Assembly: GCA_963746265.1 (NCBI GenBank)
Contig: CAVVAM010000011.1
Span: 124,001-188,000 of the forward strand
Direction: 5' to 3'
From: Ilumatobacter sp963746265
GTDB lineage: Bacteria > Actinomycetota > Acidimicrobiia > Acidimicrobiales > Ilumatobacteraceae
Length of the DNA: 64,000 nt
Positions 48,430 to 56,905 of the stretch are shown here, piece after piece. A program made the translations under genes and the position numbers. Under the pieces are notes generated by a model, which ran no database searches, was not told the DNA's origin, and worked only from the letters and a program-made list of their open reading frames with translations. How positions within the stretch are numbered: position 1 is the first letter of the stretch; each line of letters begins with the position of its first letter.

Positions 48430-49800
48430 TCATTCGATCGCGTCGGACAACTCGATGATCACCTCGGCGGCGGCGGCGGCGTCGGCGACCGTGGTCTTCC
48501 ACGAAGACACACTGACACGCATGGCGGTCGCCCCGTGCCACTGGGTCGGTCCGCACCACACCCGACCGTCGGCGTGGATCGCGCCGATCAGCCGCTCCGT
48601 CGCGATCGGATCTCGGAACCGTACGAGCACTTGGTTCAGGACGACGTCGTTGACGACCTCGAAGCCCGCACCGCGCAGCCGGTCGGCGATGGTGGAGGCG
48701 CACGCCGATGCGCGCTGCACCAGTTCGGCCACGCCATTGCGGCCGAGCGTCCGCAGTACGGCCCACACCTCGATCTGGCGGGCACGCTGGGACGACTGAG
48801 GCGTGTGATGCATCGCCTCGAATCCTGCGTCGGGCGGGAGATAGCCGGCGACGGCGCTGAACGTACGGTGGAGCGCGCCGTCTCGCCGGACGAAGGCGAT
48901 CCCGCAGTCGTACGTGACATTGAGCCACTTGTGTCCGTCGGTCGCCCACGAGTCCGCACGGGTCAGGCCGCTGACGAGGTCCGAGCGTGTCGGGTCGGCG
49001 AGCGCCCACAGCCCAAACGCCCCGTCCACGTGGAGCCAGCCGTGGTCGAACCGGGCCAGCCAGTCCGCGAGCTCGCCGAACGGATCGAAGGCTCCGGTGT
49101 TGACCTCACCCGCCTGCGCACAGAGCAGCACCGGGCCGGCGAGTTCAGTCGGGTCCGGGAGATGGTCGGCTCGAATGCGGCCCTGGTCGTCGGCGGGTAC
49201 GACCACGACCCGTTCTCGCCCGAGGCCGACGAGTCCCAGCGACTTCTTGAGCGTGCTGTGAGCCTGGGCCCCGATCACGACGTGGATCGGAGGCGCCCCG
49301 AAGAGGCCGTCGCGCTGGACGTCCCAGCCGGCCTCGGCGAGCAGTGCGTCGCGTGCCGCGGCAAGACAGCTTGCGTTGGCGACGGTGGCACCGGTGACGA
49401 AGGCGACGTCGGTGCGCTCGGGCAGGCCGAGCAGCTCGACGAGCCAGCGGCGGGCGACGTCGAACACCGCGGCGGAGACCGGCGACATCACCGGGAGTGC
49501 TGCATTCTGGTCCCAGGCGTTCACCAGCATCGAGGCGGCGAGCGCGACCGGGTACGTGGCACCGTTGACGAAGCCGTAGTACTGGTGCCCGGTCGAGGCC
49601 ATCGTCGCCGGTCCGCCGATCTCAGCCAGCAGGTCCAACGTCGACCGGGCGTCGAGCCCATCGTGCGGGAACGGCTCGTCGAACCGTTCGAGGGCCGCGA
49701 CCGCCTCCGGCGACGGGGGGACGGAACGGTCATCGATCGCCTCCGCATAGTCGATCGCGAGTTCGGCTGCCCGCCGCAGGAGATCGCCGTCTGACGTCAT
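48430..49800 (-). CDS. PLP-dependent decarboxylase-family enzyme (group II/aromatic-amino-acid decarboxylase-like)
   Basis: 456 residues. GGPATMASTGHQYYGFVNGA near the N-terminus, the PLP-phosphate site TDVAFVTGATVANASCLAAA, the Asp pairing with pyridine N in HVDGAFGLWA, and the Schiff-base lysine in ADSWATDGHKWLNVTYDCGI. This matches pyridoxal-dependent decarboxylases of fold type I; actinobacterial members are often annotated as aspartate aminotransferase family, and true substrates are unproven. The start is ATG 49800. The SRPBCC gene lies downstream on the same strand. Confidence 0.88.
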   Translation of the reverse strand: MTSDGDLLRRAAELAIDYAEAIDDRSVPPSPEAVAALERFDEPFPHDGLDARSTLDLLAEIGGPATMASTGHQYYGFVNGATYPVALAASMLVNAWDQNAALPVMSPVSAAVFDVARRWLVELLGLPERTDVAFVTGATVANASCLAAARDALLAEAGWDVQRDGLFGAPPIHVVIGAQAHSTLKKSLGLVGLGRERVVVVPADDQGRIRADHLPDPTELAGPVLLCAQAGEVNTGAFDPFGELADWLARFDHGWLHVDGAFGLWALADPTRSDLVSGLTRADSWATDGHKWLNVTYDCGIAFVRRDGALHRTFSAVAGYLPPDAGFEAMHHTPQSSQRARQIEVWAVLRTLGRNGVAELVQRASACASTIADRLRGAGFEVVNDVVLNQVLVRFRDPIATERLIGAIHADGRVWCGPTQWHGATAMRVSVSSWKTTVADAAAAAEVIIELSDAIE

Positions 49801-49924
49801 CGATCCATCGTGGCGCGTCGCGGGCCGGTCTGCATGGCGTTTCGGACACCAGGATCGCGATTCTCGTGGTCGTCGACCGTCCGATACACGGAATCCGCGG
49901 TGCGATCTCGGCGTTTCACTCGAC

Positions 49925-50674
49925 ATGGCATCCGGTCGTCCCCGTGTCCGCGTCGAGCCGAACCACAAGTGGATCCGGGGTGTGCTCGCCGGCATCACCG
50001 TGATCGACAGCACTCGATCGAAGTACGTCTGGGAGATCCCGTACTACCCTGCCTGGTACTTCCCGGTCGGCGACGTGGCGGGCGAGTTGGTGGCGAACGG
50101 TGGCACGGTGCGTTCGCCGAGTCGAGGCGAAGCCACCCGCTACGACCTGGTCGTCGGAGACCGCACCCTCGCCGACGTTGCGTGGCGCCACGTCGACTCG
50201 CCCATCGAGGAACTCCGTGAGCTGGTACGGCTCGAATGGGACGCCATGGATGCGTGGTTCGAGGAGAACACGGAGGTCTTCGTGCACCCGCGCAGCCCCG
50301 AGGTGCGTGTCGACGCGCTCCCGTCGACGCGCCACGTGCGGGTGCTGATCGACGGCCAGGTCGTCGCCGACTCGGTGCGGCCGACGATCCTGTACGAGAC
50401 CGGTCTACCGCCGCGCTACTACCTTCCGAAGACCGACGTTCGAATGGATCTGCTGGCGCCTTCCGACACGTCGTCGGCGTGCCCGTACAAGGGCTGGGCG
50501 GATTACTGGAGCGTCACCGTCGGTGACGTCACGCATGACGACATCGTGTGGGGTTACCGGACACCGCTGCCCGAGTCGGAGCCGATCGCGGGCTTGATGT
50601 GCTTCTACAACGAGCGGGTCGATCTCGAGATAGACGGCGAAGCGATCGAGCGGATTCGCACCAAGTTCTCCTGA
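49925..50674 (+). CDS. Double DUF427 protein
   Basis: 249 residues made of two DUF427 units. The second is complete: VRVLIDGQVVADSVRPTILY, ETGLPPRYYLPKTDVRMDLL, APSDTSSACPYKGWADYWSV and DDIVWGYRTPLPESEPIAGL with FYNERVDLEIDG. The first is shorter (VLAGITVIDSTRSKYVWEIP, YYPAWYFPVGDVAGEL). The conserved Cys/His/Glu residues suggest an enzyme, but its reaction is unknown. Starts ATG 49925, 124 bp from the divergent decarboxylase gene. Confidence 0.9.
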   Translation: MASGRPRVRVEPNHKWIRGVLAGITVIDSTRSKYVWEIPYYPAWYFPVGDVAGELVANGGTVRSPSRGEATRYDLVVGDRTLADVAWRHVDSPIEELRELVRLEWDAMDAWFEENTEVFVHPRSPEVRVDALPSTRHVRVLIDGQVVADSVRPTILYETGLPPRYYLPKTDVRMDLLAPSDTSSACPYKGWADYWSVTVGDVTHDDIVWGYRTPLPESEPIAGLMCFYNERVDLEIDGEAIERIRTKFS

Positions 50675-50689
50675 CGTCCCGACGGTCGT

Positions 50690-51118
50690 GTGAGCGTGCC
50701 GGAACTCTGCGATGATGTCGTGATGCCGGGTGCGATCGACGAGGTGGTCAGGCAACACGTGTTCATCGAGGCCTGGTTGTCGGGTCGGACCAGCGATGCA
50801 CGCGAGTGGCAGCAGTTCGCGGACGTGCTCGACGACGACTTCGTGATCGTGCCGCCCTCGGGGATCGCCGAGCCGAAGCCGGCGTTGATCAACCGCTTCC
50901 ATGCTGCCTGCGGTGCCGCGCCTGGCGTAACGGTCGAGATCCGCAACGCACAGACGATCCATGCCACGGGTGACGTCGAGGTCGTGCGGTACGAGGAATG
51001 GCAACTGCACGAGACCCGCGGTAACCAGCGCGTGTCGACGGCGGTGTTCGTGGCCGACGATCGGATGCCGCTCGGCTGGCGGTGGCTCACCCTGCACGAG
51101 ACTGCACTTCCCGCCTGA
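50690..51118 (+). CDS. SnoaL/NTF2-like protein
   Basis: 142 residues from GTG. An initial helix pair (IDEVVRQHVFIEAWLSGRTS, WQQFADVLDDDFVIVPPSGI) precedes the curved sheet of an NTF2-like fold (VTVEIRNAQTIHATGDVEVV, RYEEWQLHETRGNQRVSTAV, WRWLTLHETALPA). This is like DUF4440/SnoaL-type ligand-binding proteins. Start is uncertain: an internal ATG at 50723 (MPGAIDEVV) is also possible. 15 nt after the DUF427 gene, so co-transcribed. Confidence 0.75.
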   Translation: MSVPELCDDVVMPGAIDEVVRQHVFIEAWLSGRTSDAREWQQFADVLDDDFVIVPPSGIAEPKPALINRFHAACGAAPGVTVEIRNAQTIHATGDVEVVRYEEWQLHETRGNQRVSTAVFVADDRMPLGWRWLTLHETALPA

Positions 51119-51167
51119 CGCCGCCCGCGCAAGCGGAGAAGGTCGCCGGGTAGCATCGCCCATCTCC

Positions 51168-51241
51168 GGGCGCATAGCTCAGCTGGTTAGAGCGCTGCCC
51201 TTACAAGGCAGATGTCGGGGGTTCGAGTCCCTCTGCGCCCA
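51168..51241 (+). tRNA. tRNA-Val (anticodon TAC)
   Basis: A 74-nt cloverleaf: acceptor GGGCGCA/TGCGCCC, anticodon stem CTGCC/GGCAG with loop CTTACAA, T-arm GGGGG-TTCGAGT-CCCTC, discriminator A, no encoded CCA (next bases CCG). Confidence 0.96.
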
Positions 51242-51663
51242 CCGGGTCTTGGTCGATTTCGCGGCGGTTGGTGACGGTTGCGCGGTTGATGACTCCGGGG
51301 ACTCGCCGGTCTGCCGGCCTCTGGATGATCGAGTGAGCTCCACGGAGTCCGGGCCGCACTACTGCGCATGATATGTGGGTGATCTGTTGGGCTTGTAGCG
51401 TCACCGCTGCGGGCTCGATGGTGAGGAGTTCGTGATGCGTTGGAGGCCGATCGGGGTGCTCTGGGACGCTCTCGGCGGGACGGGATCAGCGGGATTATGG
51501 GACGCTCGACTTGGGCCGTTGCCGAGTGGGCGTCTGTCAGCAGCACTCGGGTTGCGGCGCGCACGTTGCGTGCGGTACTCGCCCGACAGGCAGCGATCGC
51601 AAGGCCGGATCTCGCATTTCCTGACGGGGATGCGGCTGTCGGTATCGGTCCCCCTAGTGAGCC
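51242..51663. other. No supported gene; contains a relic of the element end at 51377-51395
   Basis: About 420 bp after tRNA-Val. GGGTGATCTGTTGGGCTTG (51377-51395) resembles the left end of the two-recombinase element at 52228-52246 (16 of 19 positions) in the same orientation. No gene recognised. Confidence 0.5.
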
Positions 51664-52137
51664 TCAGCGCTGCGCGGGGATGCGTGGGTCGTCGTCGCTG
51701 AGCCGGCGGATCGCAGCGTGGGTCCACCCGCTCCCGCGAGGCGATGAGAAGCTCGTTGGACGACCCACGTGCTCGCTGGCTTTGCAGACCTCGAACACGT
51801 CCCCGCTGAAGCGGTAGACCGCAAGCTCGCGCCCGGTCTGCGTGTGTGCCCAAGCGACCTCCGGCACGTTGGTGAACCCGTCCGGATCGACCGTGAACTC
51901 GACGTGGTGGCCGGCACCGATGCGTTCACCGTCCCTGAACAACGTGAAGTTCCCGGAAGCGTCGATGTGTTCGAGAATGCCGGTGACGTCCGTCTGCTCT
52001 CCATCTCTGATACGGAAGACAGCCTCCCACCAACCGACGAAGAAATCGGGCTGCCCCGCCGGAGTGTCGGGCATCTCGGACGGCCAGGAAACCGGCGGGG
52101 GCTGTTCCATGACTGCCATCATGACATCGAACCGCAA
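51664..52137 (-). CDS. TIGR03067-domain-like hypothetical protein
   Basis: 157 residues. FFVGWWEAVFRIRDGEQTDV then HIDASGNFTLFRDGERIGAG, HHVEFTVDPDGFTNVPEVAW, YRFSGDVFEVCKASEHVGRP and TSFSSPRGSGWTHAAIRRL. The pattern VDP...YxxxGDxxxxCxxxxxxxRPTxFxSxxGSG is that of TIGR03067 lipocalin-like domains, common in planctomycetes and some actinobacteria; function unknown. ATGs at 52137, 52122 and 52119 are alternative starts. Confidence 0.75.
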   Translation of the reverse strand: MRFDVMMAVMEQPPPVSWPSEMPDTPAGQPDFFVGWWEAVFRIRDGEQTDVTGILEHIDASGNFTLFRDGERIGAGHHVEFTVDPDGFTNVPEVAWAHTQTGRELAVYRFSGDVFEVCKASEHVGRPTSFSSPRGSGWTHAAIRRLSDDDPRIPAQR

Positions 52138-52221
52138 CGGCTACCGGCGCATGCCGCGGTTGCCCTCAGCACGCCCATAACGCTCCGACCGCAACCGGCG
52201 AGGACCGTGGCCTATGTGTTG

Positions 52222-52237
52222 TTACACGGGTGATCCG
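52222..52237 (+). repeat. Left terminal inverted repeat
   Basis: TTACACGGGTGATCCG; the following CCTGGG (52243-52248) also has a partner CCCAGG (54640-54645) near the right repeat. Confidence 0.8.
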
Positions 52238-52268
52238 TCGGGCCTGGGCCGAGGTCATTGAAGCACGG

Positions 52269-53543
52269 TCAGCTGCTGCCGTCGATGCCATCGAGGAGGT
52301 TGTTGAACACGTTGGCGCGGTCGTGGTCGGCGTGTTCGATGGCGTCGTGGTGTTGGCGCCGGAGGATCTCGACGAATTGCGGTCCGGTGTCGTAGAAACC
52401 GCAGCGTTCGCAGATGGTCTCGAACTGGCAGTCCAGGCTGACCGGTCGGGTGCAGTGTCCGTTGCCGAGCAGCCGGCGGTGGTCGGCAGCGAGACGTCGC
52501 ATGTTCGGTCCGGTCGCATCGTCGGGTAGCGGGTCGGCGCTGCGGTAGTTGTCCTCGACGGCTTGGGTGACGCGGAAGTACTCGTCGGCGACGGTGCGAT
52601 CCGAGATGCGGGCGTAGGTCAACGTCATCCGCATGAGGGCGAGCAGTGCGGCGATCGCTTCGAGGCTCATCCCGCGGTTGATCGCTTGGGTGGCGAGGGT
52701 GTGGCGAAGTTGATGTGGGTGGACGTGGCCGACGCCGGCGCGTCGGGCAACCGCGGCGACGTAGCGGTGGATGGTGCGCCGGTCGAAGGGTTGGCCGTCG
52801 TCGCGTTCGACGAGTCGCCCCGATCGCGATGGTGGCCGGATCGTGAGCCATTCACCGATGAGCTCGACGAGGATCGGGTGCAGCGGCACGTAGCGGTCGT
52901 TGTGGAGCTTGCCGACCGGAATGCGCAACCAGTGGGTGTCGCCGACGGTGACCATGGCGTCGGACTCGAGCGCGCCGAGCTCGCTAGCGCGCATCCCGGT
53001 GCGGGCGAGCAGCTCGACGATCAGTCGACGCCGCTTGTTCGTGTCCGCGGCGAGACCGGCCATGAACTTTGCGGCCGTGGGGTCGTCGAGGAACTTCGGG
53101 AGTGCCTCGTCGCGTTCGGGGAAGTCACCCGGAAACACGAGCTGACGATCAGGAGCATCGTCATAGCCCCACTCCATGACCCGCTCGAAGAACGTCCGCA
53201 AGAACCCGAGCCGATGACAGATCGTCGTTGGTGACACACGAGCGCTCTGCTTGCCGGGTCGGGCTGCGAGCCAGGTCTTGTGGGCCTCGATGTGTTGCCG
53301 CTGCAACTGAGCGACCGCCGTGAGCGACGGGTCGTCGCTGGTGGCTTGACCGGCGAAGAACCGCAACGCGTCCGACGTCGCCGAGACCGTCGTCGGACGG
53401 GATGAGATCGCAAGCTGGTCCAGGTAGCGGCCCATCGTGGCGACCATCACCGGTGCGCGTCGGGCCGTTTCCTCCCAGGGGAACTCCTTGGTTGGGATCC
53501 TCGACGGACGCCGCTCGAACGAGGCATCGGCAGCGGCGCTCAT
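52269..53543 (-). CDS. Tyrosine recombinase with Cys-rich tail, lacking the GH catalytic segment
   Basis: 424 residues. Core-binding region (VMVATMGRYLDQLAISSRPT, VSPTTICHRLGFLRTFFERV), catalytic R185 (ARTGMRASELG), K212, H277 and R280 (HPHQLRHT) and Y310 (MTLTYARIS). Between LEAIAALL and the Tyr strand relatives carry GHxx; here the sequence goes AIAALLALMRMTLTYARI, as if 3 residues including the catalytic His were lost. The tail has four cysteines (HCTRPVSLDCQFETICERCG), maybe a zinc site, and a fragment in the island (23252-23530) shares the DPLPxDxxGPNMRR segment before it. Start overlaps the upstream recombinase stop by 4 nt. Confidence 0.85.
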   Translation of the reverse strand: MSAAADASFERRPSRIPTKEFPWEETARRAPVMVATMGRYLDQLAISSRPTTVSATSDALRFFAGQATSDDPSLTAVAQLQRQHIEAHKTWLAARPGKQSARVSPTTICHRLGFLRTFFERVMEWGYDDAPDRQLVFPGDFPERDEALPKFLDDPTAAKFMAGLAADTNKRRRLIVELLARTGMRASELGALESDAMVTVGDTHWLRIPVGKLHNDRYVPLHPILVELIGEWLTIRPPSRSGRLVERDDGQPFDRRTIHRYVAAVARRAGVGHVHPHQLRHTLATQAINRGMSLEAIAALLALMRMTLTYARISDRTVADEYFRVTQAVEDNYRSADPLPDDATGPNMRRLAADHRRLLGNGHCTRPVSLDCQFETICERCGFYDTGPQFVEILRRQHHDAIEHADHDRANVFNNLLDGIDGSS

Positions 53544-54583
53544 CGGGCGGCTCCGATCGTGGCCTGGGCTTCGATCGCTTCTGCGGCTCGCTTGTACTCA
53601 TCGGCAAGCCAGCCGTCGCCGAGATGCAGATAGATGCGCGTCGACGCAATCGAGCGGTGACCGGCCTGGGCCTGGAGTGCTTCGATCGCCATGCCGCCCT
53701 CACGCAGCCGCGTGAAGCAGGTGTGACGCAGCTCATGGCAGGTGCCATGCACCAGCCCGGCACGCGCACGCGCTGCCGACAACACGGTGTCGAGCCCGTC
53801 GGCCGACAACGGCTCACCTCGACGCGGCCCCTTCAACACGACGAACACCCGATCCGTCACAGCGTCGGCAGGCCGCTCGTCATTGAGATAGTCGGCGACC
53901 GTGGTGAAGAACGACTTCGACATCGGCACCAGCCGTTGATGGCCGCCCTTGCCATCCGCGATGAACACCCGCCACTCGCCGAGCCGGAGATCCTCCAAGC
54001 GCAGCCCGAGGACCTCACAGCGGCGCAGCCCACCGAGCACCATCGCTTGCACCATCGCCCGGTCCCGGCTCGTGCGCGACGCCCCCATCAACGCTTCGAC
54101 CTCGCCGGGATCCAAGATCCTCGGCAACCGGCGCACACCACGAACCAACGGCAGCCCGCGCCCGCCGCGATGGCGGCTCTTGCGGGTCGGCAGTCCTCGA
54201 GGCACCGGATTCGACGCCACACCGACGTCACCCCGAGCGACCAGATAGCCATACAAGCTCGACACCGCAGCCAAACGCCGCTTGATCGTCGATGCCGACA
54301 ACCCGGAGCGGCCATCAGAGATCCGCACCACGTTGCCGGCGCCGTCTCGGGGTCGGTTCTGCGCGACCACGAACGCCAACACGTCCGCCGGCGTGACCTC
54401 GACCGGATCCTTGCGAACCACACCAAAGAAGATCTTCAGATCATGCGCGTACGCCCGGACCGTGCTCGGCCGGGCTCGACCCGACACGAACTCCAAGAAC
54501 TCATCGACCAGCTCATGGCCGACCCGATACACCCGCTCGCCATCTGGACGAACAACGCACTCGAACACCGGTGTCCACATCAC
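53540..54583 (-). CDS. Tyrosine recombinase, complete active site
   Basis: 347 residues. SAM-like N-terminal domain (LVDEFLEFVSGRARPSTVRA, YAHDLKIFFGVVRKDPVEVT) and a full catalytic set: R187 (LGGLRRCEVLGL), K212 (ADGKGGHQRL), H283 and R286 (CHELRHTCF), H309 (AGHRS) and Y318 (STRIYLHLG). It is the first gene of the pair, reading from the right inverted repeat 66 bp away. It might act alone or with its defective partner as a heteromer. Confidence 0.9.
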   Translation of the reverse strand: MMWTPVFECVVRPDGERVYRVGHELVDEFLEFVSGRARPSTVRAYAHDLKIFFGVVRKDPVEVTPADVLAFVVAQNRPRDGAGNVVRISDGRSGLSASTIKRRLAAVSSLYGYLVARGDVGVASNPVPRGLPTRKSRHRGGRGLPLVRGVRRLPRILDPGEVEALMGASRTSRDRAMVQAMVLGGLRRCEVLGLRLEDLRLGEWRVFIADGKGGHQRLVPMSKSFFTTVADYLNDERPADAVTDRVFVVLKGPRRGEPLSADGLDTVLSAARARAGLVHGTCHELRHTCFTRLREGGMAIEALQAQAGHRSIASTRIYLHLGDGWLADEYKRAAEAIEAQATIGAAR

Positions 54584-54648
54584 CGCTCACCTTCCTGTTT
54601 GAGGGACTGGAACCCGAGGAAGCATCCTCGGGACATCAGCCCAGGTGG

Positions 54649-54664
54649 CGGATCACCCGTGTAA
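54649..54664 (-). repeat. Right terminal inverted repeat
   Basis: Exact complement of 52222-52237, 66 bp upstream of the first recombinase start. Confidence 0.8.
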
Positions 54665-54899
54665 GTGCCGATAGGTGACACCCGATGTCACCGCACGTAA
54701 TCCCGCTACCGACACGGTCCACCGCGCCACAGTGCGGCCCTGATGCGGTGCCACGGAATCGCGCCTTCGACCCGGTGTTCGGGGGCAGCCGGCGTGAGTC
54801 GCGGGTGTCATCGGCGGGCGCCCGGCGAGGGGCGATGTCGGGCGGATCGTCGCCCGCCCCGGGGCAGTGCCCCGGCGCCCTGACGACGAGGGTTGACGC

Positions 54900-54995
54900 G
54901 TGGTGGCACCCTCCGCGGCCTTCGCTCCGATCGCGCTCTTGATCGTCGCTATCGTCCTCGTCGCAACGTGGCGACGGAGTCGGAACGCTCAGTGA
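54900..54995 (+). CDS. Possible 31-residue membrane peptide
   Basis: From GTG 54900: VVAPSAAFAPIALLIVAIVL then VATWRRSRNAQ. A single hydrophobic helix with a positive tail, as in small membrane proteins. It starts just after an in-frame TGA and is convergent with the DMT transporter gene 20 nt away. No Shine-Dalgarno or -10 box was found. Low confidence. The rest of 54665-54899 holds no gene; a CCGGGGC-AGT-GCCCCGG hairpin lies near 54858-54876. Confidence 0.3.
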   Translation: MVAPSAAFAPIALLIVAIVLVATWRRSRNAQ

Positions 54996-55014
54996 GGCCC
55001 AGCGTGCTCGGCGA

Positions 55015-55974
55015 TCAGCCGCGGCGGATCGGGCGCGCGGAGGCGACAGGTCGTGCGAGGGCGCGCTCCCGGGCGAACACCGCCAGGCCGGCGCCGGCGA
55101 TGAGGGTGATCCCGACCCACACGACTGGACCGGGAACCTCTCCGAACACCACCCAACCCCAGAAGATTGCGAGCGGCAACGCGACGTACTCGTAGGAGGC
55201 GACGACGGCGGCTGTGCCGAGGCGGTAGGCCTGGCTCAGCGAATAGCCGATGAGGGCCGACATGAGGCCGAGCACGGCGAAGATCCAGAGGTCGCCCGCC
55301 GCCGGCCACACCCAGGCCCGGAACAGGAACTCGAGTGTCTCGCTCTGGCCGTCACCGGCGAAGCGCCCGTCACCGGCGAACAGGAAGAACGCGACGCTGA
55401 CGATGATGAACGTGCCCTGGATGTAGATCGCCATCGCCGACGCCGCGGATTGCCCACCGAGCTTGCGGGTGAGCACCTGCATGCCCGAGTAGCAGGCGGC
55501 AGCGGCGACCGGCAGAAGCAAATTCCACCGCGGGATGCCACCCCAGTCGGCGCCCGGGGCCATCATCACCCCCACGCCGAGCAGCCCGACCACGATGGCG
55601 ACGATCCGAGGCGCGCCGACGGGCTCGCCGAGCACCGGGATCGCGAGAAGGGTGATGAACAGCGGCGCCACGAAGAACAGTGCTGTCGCCGCGCCGAGGG
55701 GCATCACGGCGAGGGCGGCGAAGAAGGTCATGTTGGCGACGACGATCAGCACGGCGCGCAGCGCGTGGAGGGCCGGCCGGTCGGTGCCCAGCAGCGACAC
55801 ACCTCCCTCCATCCGAAGGAAGGCGAGGCTCGCCGTCAAACCGATCGCAGAGCGAACGAACACCATCTGATGCAACGGGTAGCCGTCGGACAGGAACTTG
55901 ATCAGCGTGTCGTTGACGCTGATGCACAGCATCCCGGCAAGGATCAAGGCGATGGCGCGCGTCTCGTCGTTCAA
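55015..55974 (-). CDS. DMT-superfamily (EamA) transporter
   Basis: 319 residues and ten membrane helices in two EamA repeats: LILAGMLCISVNDTLIKFLS, LHQMVFVRSAIGLTASLAFL, PLGAATALFFVAPLFITLLA then IPVLGEPVG in the first half, and VLGLMSALIGYSLSQAYRLG, PLAIFWGWVVFGEVPGPVVW then VGITLIAGAG in the second. Exports metabolites such as amino acids; the substrate is unknown. Start TTG 55974 is chosen because TACGTT (55987-55982) ends 7 nt before it and homologues begin near DETRA; ATG 56007 is the alternative. Confidence 0.85.
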   Translation of the reverse strand: MNDETRAIALILAGMLCISVNDTLIKFLSDGYPLHQMVFVRSAIGLTASLAFLRMEGGVSLLGTDRPALHALRAVLIVVANMTFFAALAVMPLGAATALFFVAPLFITLLAIPVLGEPVGAPRIVAIVVGLLGVGVMMAPGADWGGIPRWNLLLPVAAAACYSGMQVLTRKLGGQSAASAMAIYIQGTFIIVSVAFFLFAGDGRFAGDGQSETLEFLFRAWVWPAAGDLWIFAVLGLMSALIGYSLSQAYRLGTAAVVASYEYVALPLAIFWGWVVFGEVPGPVVWVGITLIAGAGLAVFARERALARPVASARPIRRG

Positions 55975-55987
55975 GCCGCACAACGTA

Positions 55988-56698
55988 CCCACGCGTTGAC
56001 CGGACATCTCCAGGTCATCGAATGAGGGGCTGCGTGGCGTTGGGATGCCCGACAGGCTCGTGAACGGACGCGGGTCTTCGATGTGCCTGCCCGTCGCGTT
56101 CCCTGCCCAGCACCACCGGTGTCTCCGAGGTGCCGGAAGAAGGCACCCGATAACGCCGATCGGTAATCCGGTCCGTCCCAATGAACGGGCGCCGCGTCGC
56201 GGCCTCACTGCGGCGCCGCATACTCCCGTCACGAACCGGGCGTGTCGGGGCGCTATGCAGTGGTCGGTGCCGGCCGTTGGACTTCGGGTGATCTCATCGA
56301 GCCCGGCGCGACGATGTTGGTGGCCACAGCGACCTTCGTCTCCGGCATCCCTTGAGGATGGTGCGCGCCCGGCCAGCTTTGGCCCTGCGTCGTCGCCGGT
56401 TCCAGGGTCGGCAGTAGGTGACAGCGGGACCCAACGCCCGATCGGCCAGATAGCGGCGATCGTGGGAGCACTCGCTCTCCTCGGAGCGGGTTGTGTATTC
56501 GCAGTACACCGACGAAGGCAGATTGCTGCGTGGCAGTCGGAGCCACATCAGGACGACAGGCCGGAGCCAGCCCGGAGGTAGCAGCTGCTCGATAGCGGCA
56601 CCCGGATTCACGTGGCAACTGCCCACGTCGTGCAAAGTCTGACTGTTGTGCTCGGGAATCGCACTCGCCCAGCTGTATATCTGCGATGGCAACGCGTA
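55988..56698. other. About 700 bp without a supported gene
   Basis: Between the DMT promoter and the VapBC promoter. A plus frame near 56440-56580 reads GQIAAIVGALALLGAGCVFA then VHRRRQIAAWQSE, a helix with a positive tail like the end of a membrane- or wall-anchored protein. It has no clear start, so may be a gene remnant. Confidence 0.45.
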
Positions 56699-56704
56699 TA
56701 TACT
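56699..56704 (+). promoter_or_regulatory. Leaderless -10 box of vapB
   Basis: TATACT is followed by 6 nt and GTG 56711. GTATAT motifs at 56675-56680 and 56697-56702 flank it and may be an operator for the VapBC complex. Confidence 0.55.
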
Positions 56705-56710
56705 CGTGAC

Positions 56711-56905
56711 GTGACCAAGCGACTGATCGACATTGATGACGATGCACTCGATGCCGCCCGCGCCCGACTCGGAACCCGCACGATCAAGGACACCGTCAAT
56801 GAAGCCCTGCGCAGCGCCGCCGATCAGCGCAGCACCCAACTCGCAAGCGCACTGTCAGCTCTCGCCGACGCGGACCTGGACGACCGCTCCGCTGCCTGGC
56901 GCTGA
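56711..56905 (+). CDS. vapB: VapB-type antitoxin (ribbon-helix-helix)
   Basis: 64 residues from GTG. VTKRLIDIDDDALDAARARL then GTRTIKDTVNEALRSAADQR is the DUF2191/VapB ribbon-helix-helix that binds the operator; the C-terminal tail LSALADADLDDRSAAWR wraps the toxin. The stop overlaps the vapC ATG by one base (TGATG). Confidence 0.9.
   Translation: MTKRLIDIDDDALDAARARLGTRTIKDTVNEALRSAADQRSTQLASALSALADADLDDRSAAWR

Larger units (their letters stand above)
52222..54664. mobile_element. 2.4-kb element with terminal inverted repeats and two tyrosine recombinases
   Basis: 16-bp perfect inverted repeats TTACACGGGTGATCCG at 52222-52237 and its complement at 54649-54664 bound two overlapping recombinase genes on the minus strand and nothing else. 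This resembles RIT-type elements (recombinases in tandem with inverted ends) but with two genes instead of three. The right-hand recombinase is complete; the left lacks a catalytic segment. Confidence 0.72.

Noticed and set aside
47218..49794. 858-codon open frame on the plus strand
   Set aside because: Shadow of the enoyl-CoA hydratase, SRPBCC and decarboxylase genes on the other strand.
51168..51241. tRNA-Val as the attachment site of the two-recombinase element
   Set aside because: No second copy of the tRNA-Val 3' end was found downstream, and the element has its own inverted ends 980 bp away.
54858..54876. GC-rich hairpin as a terminator
   Set aside because: The stem is perfect but no T-run follows on either strand, and no gene ends just before it.
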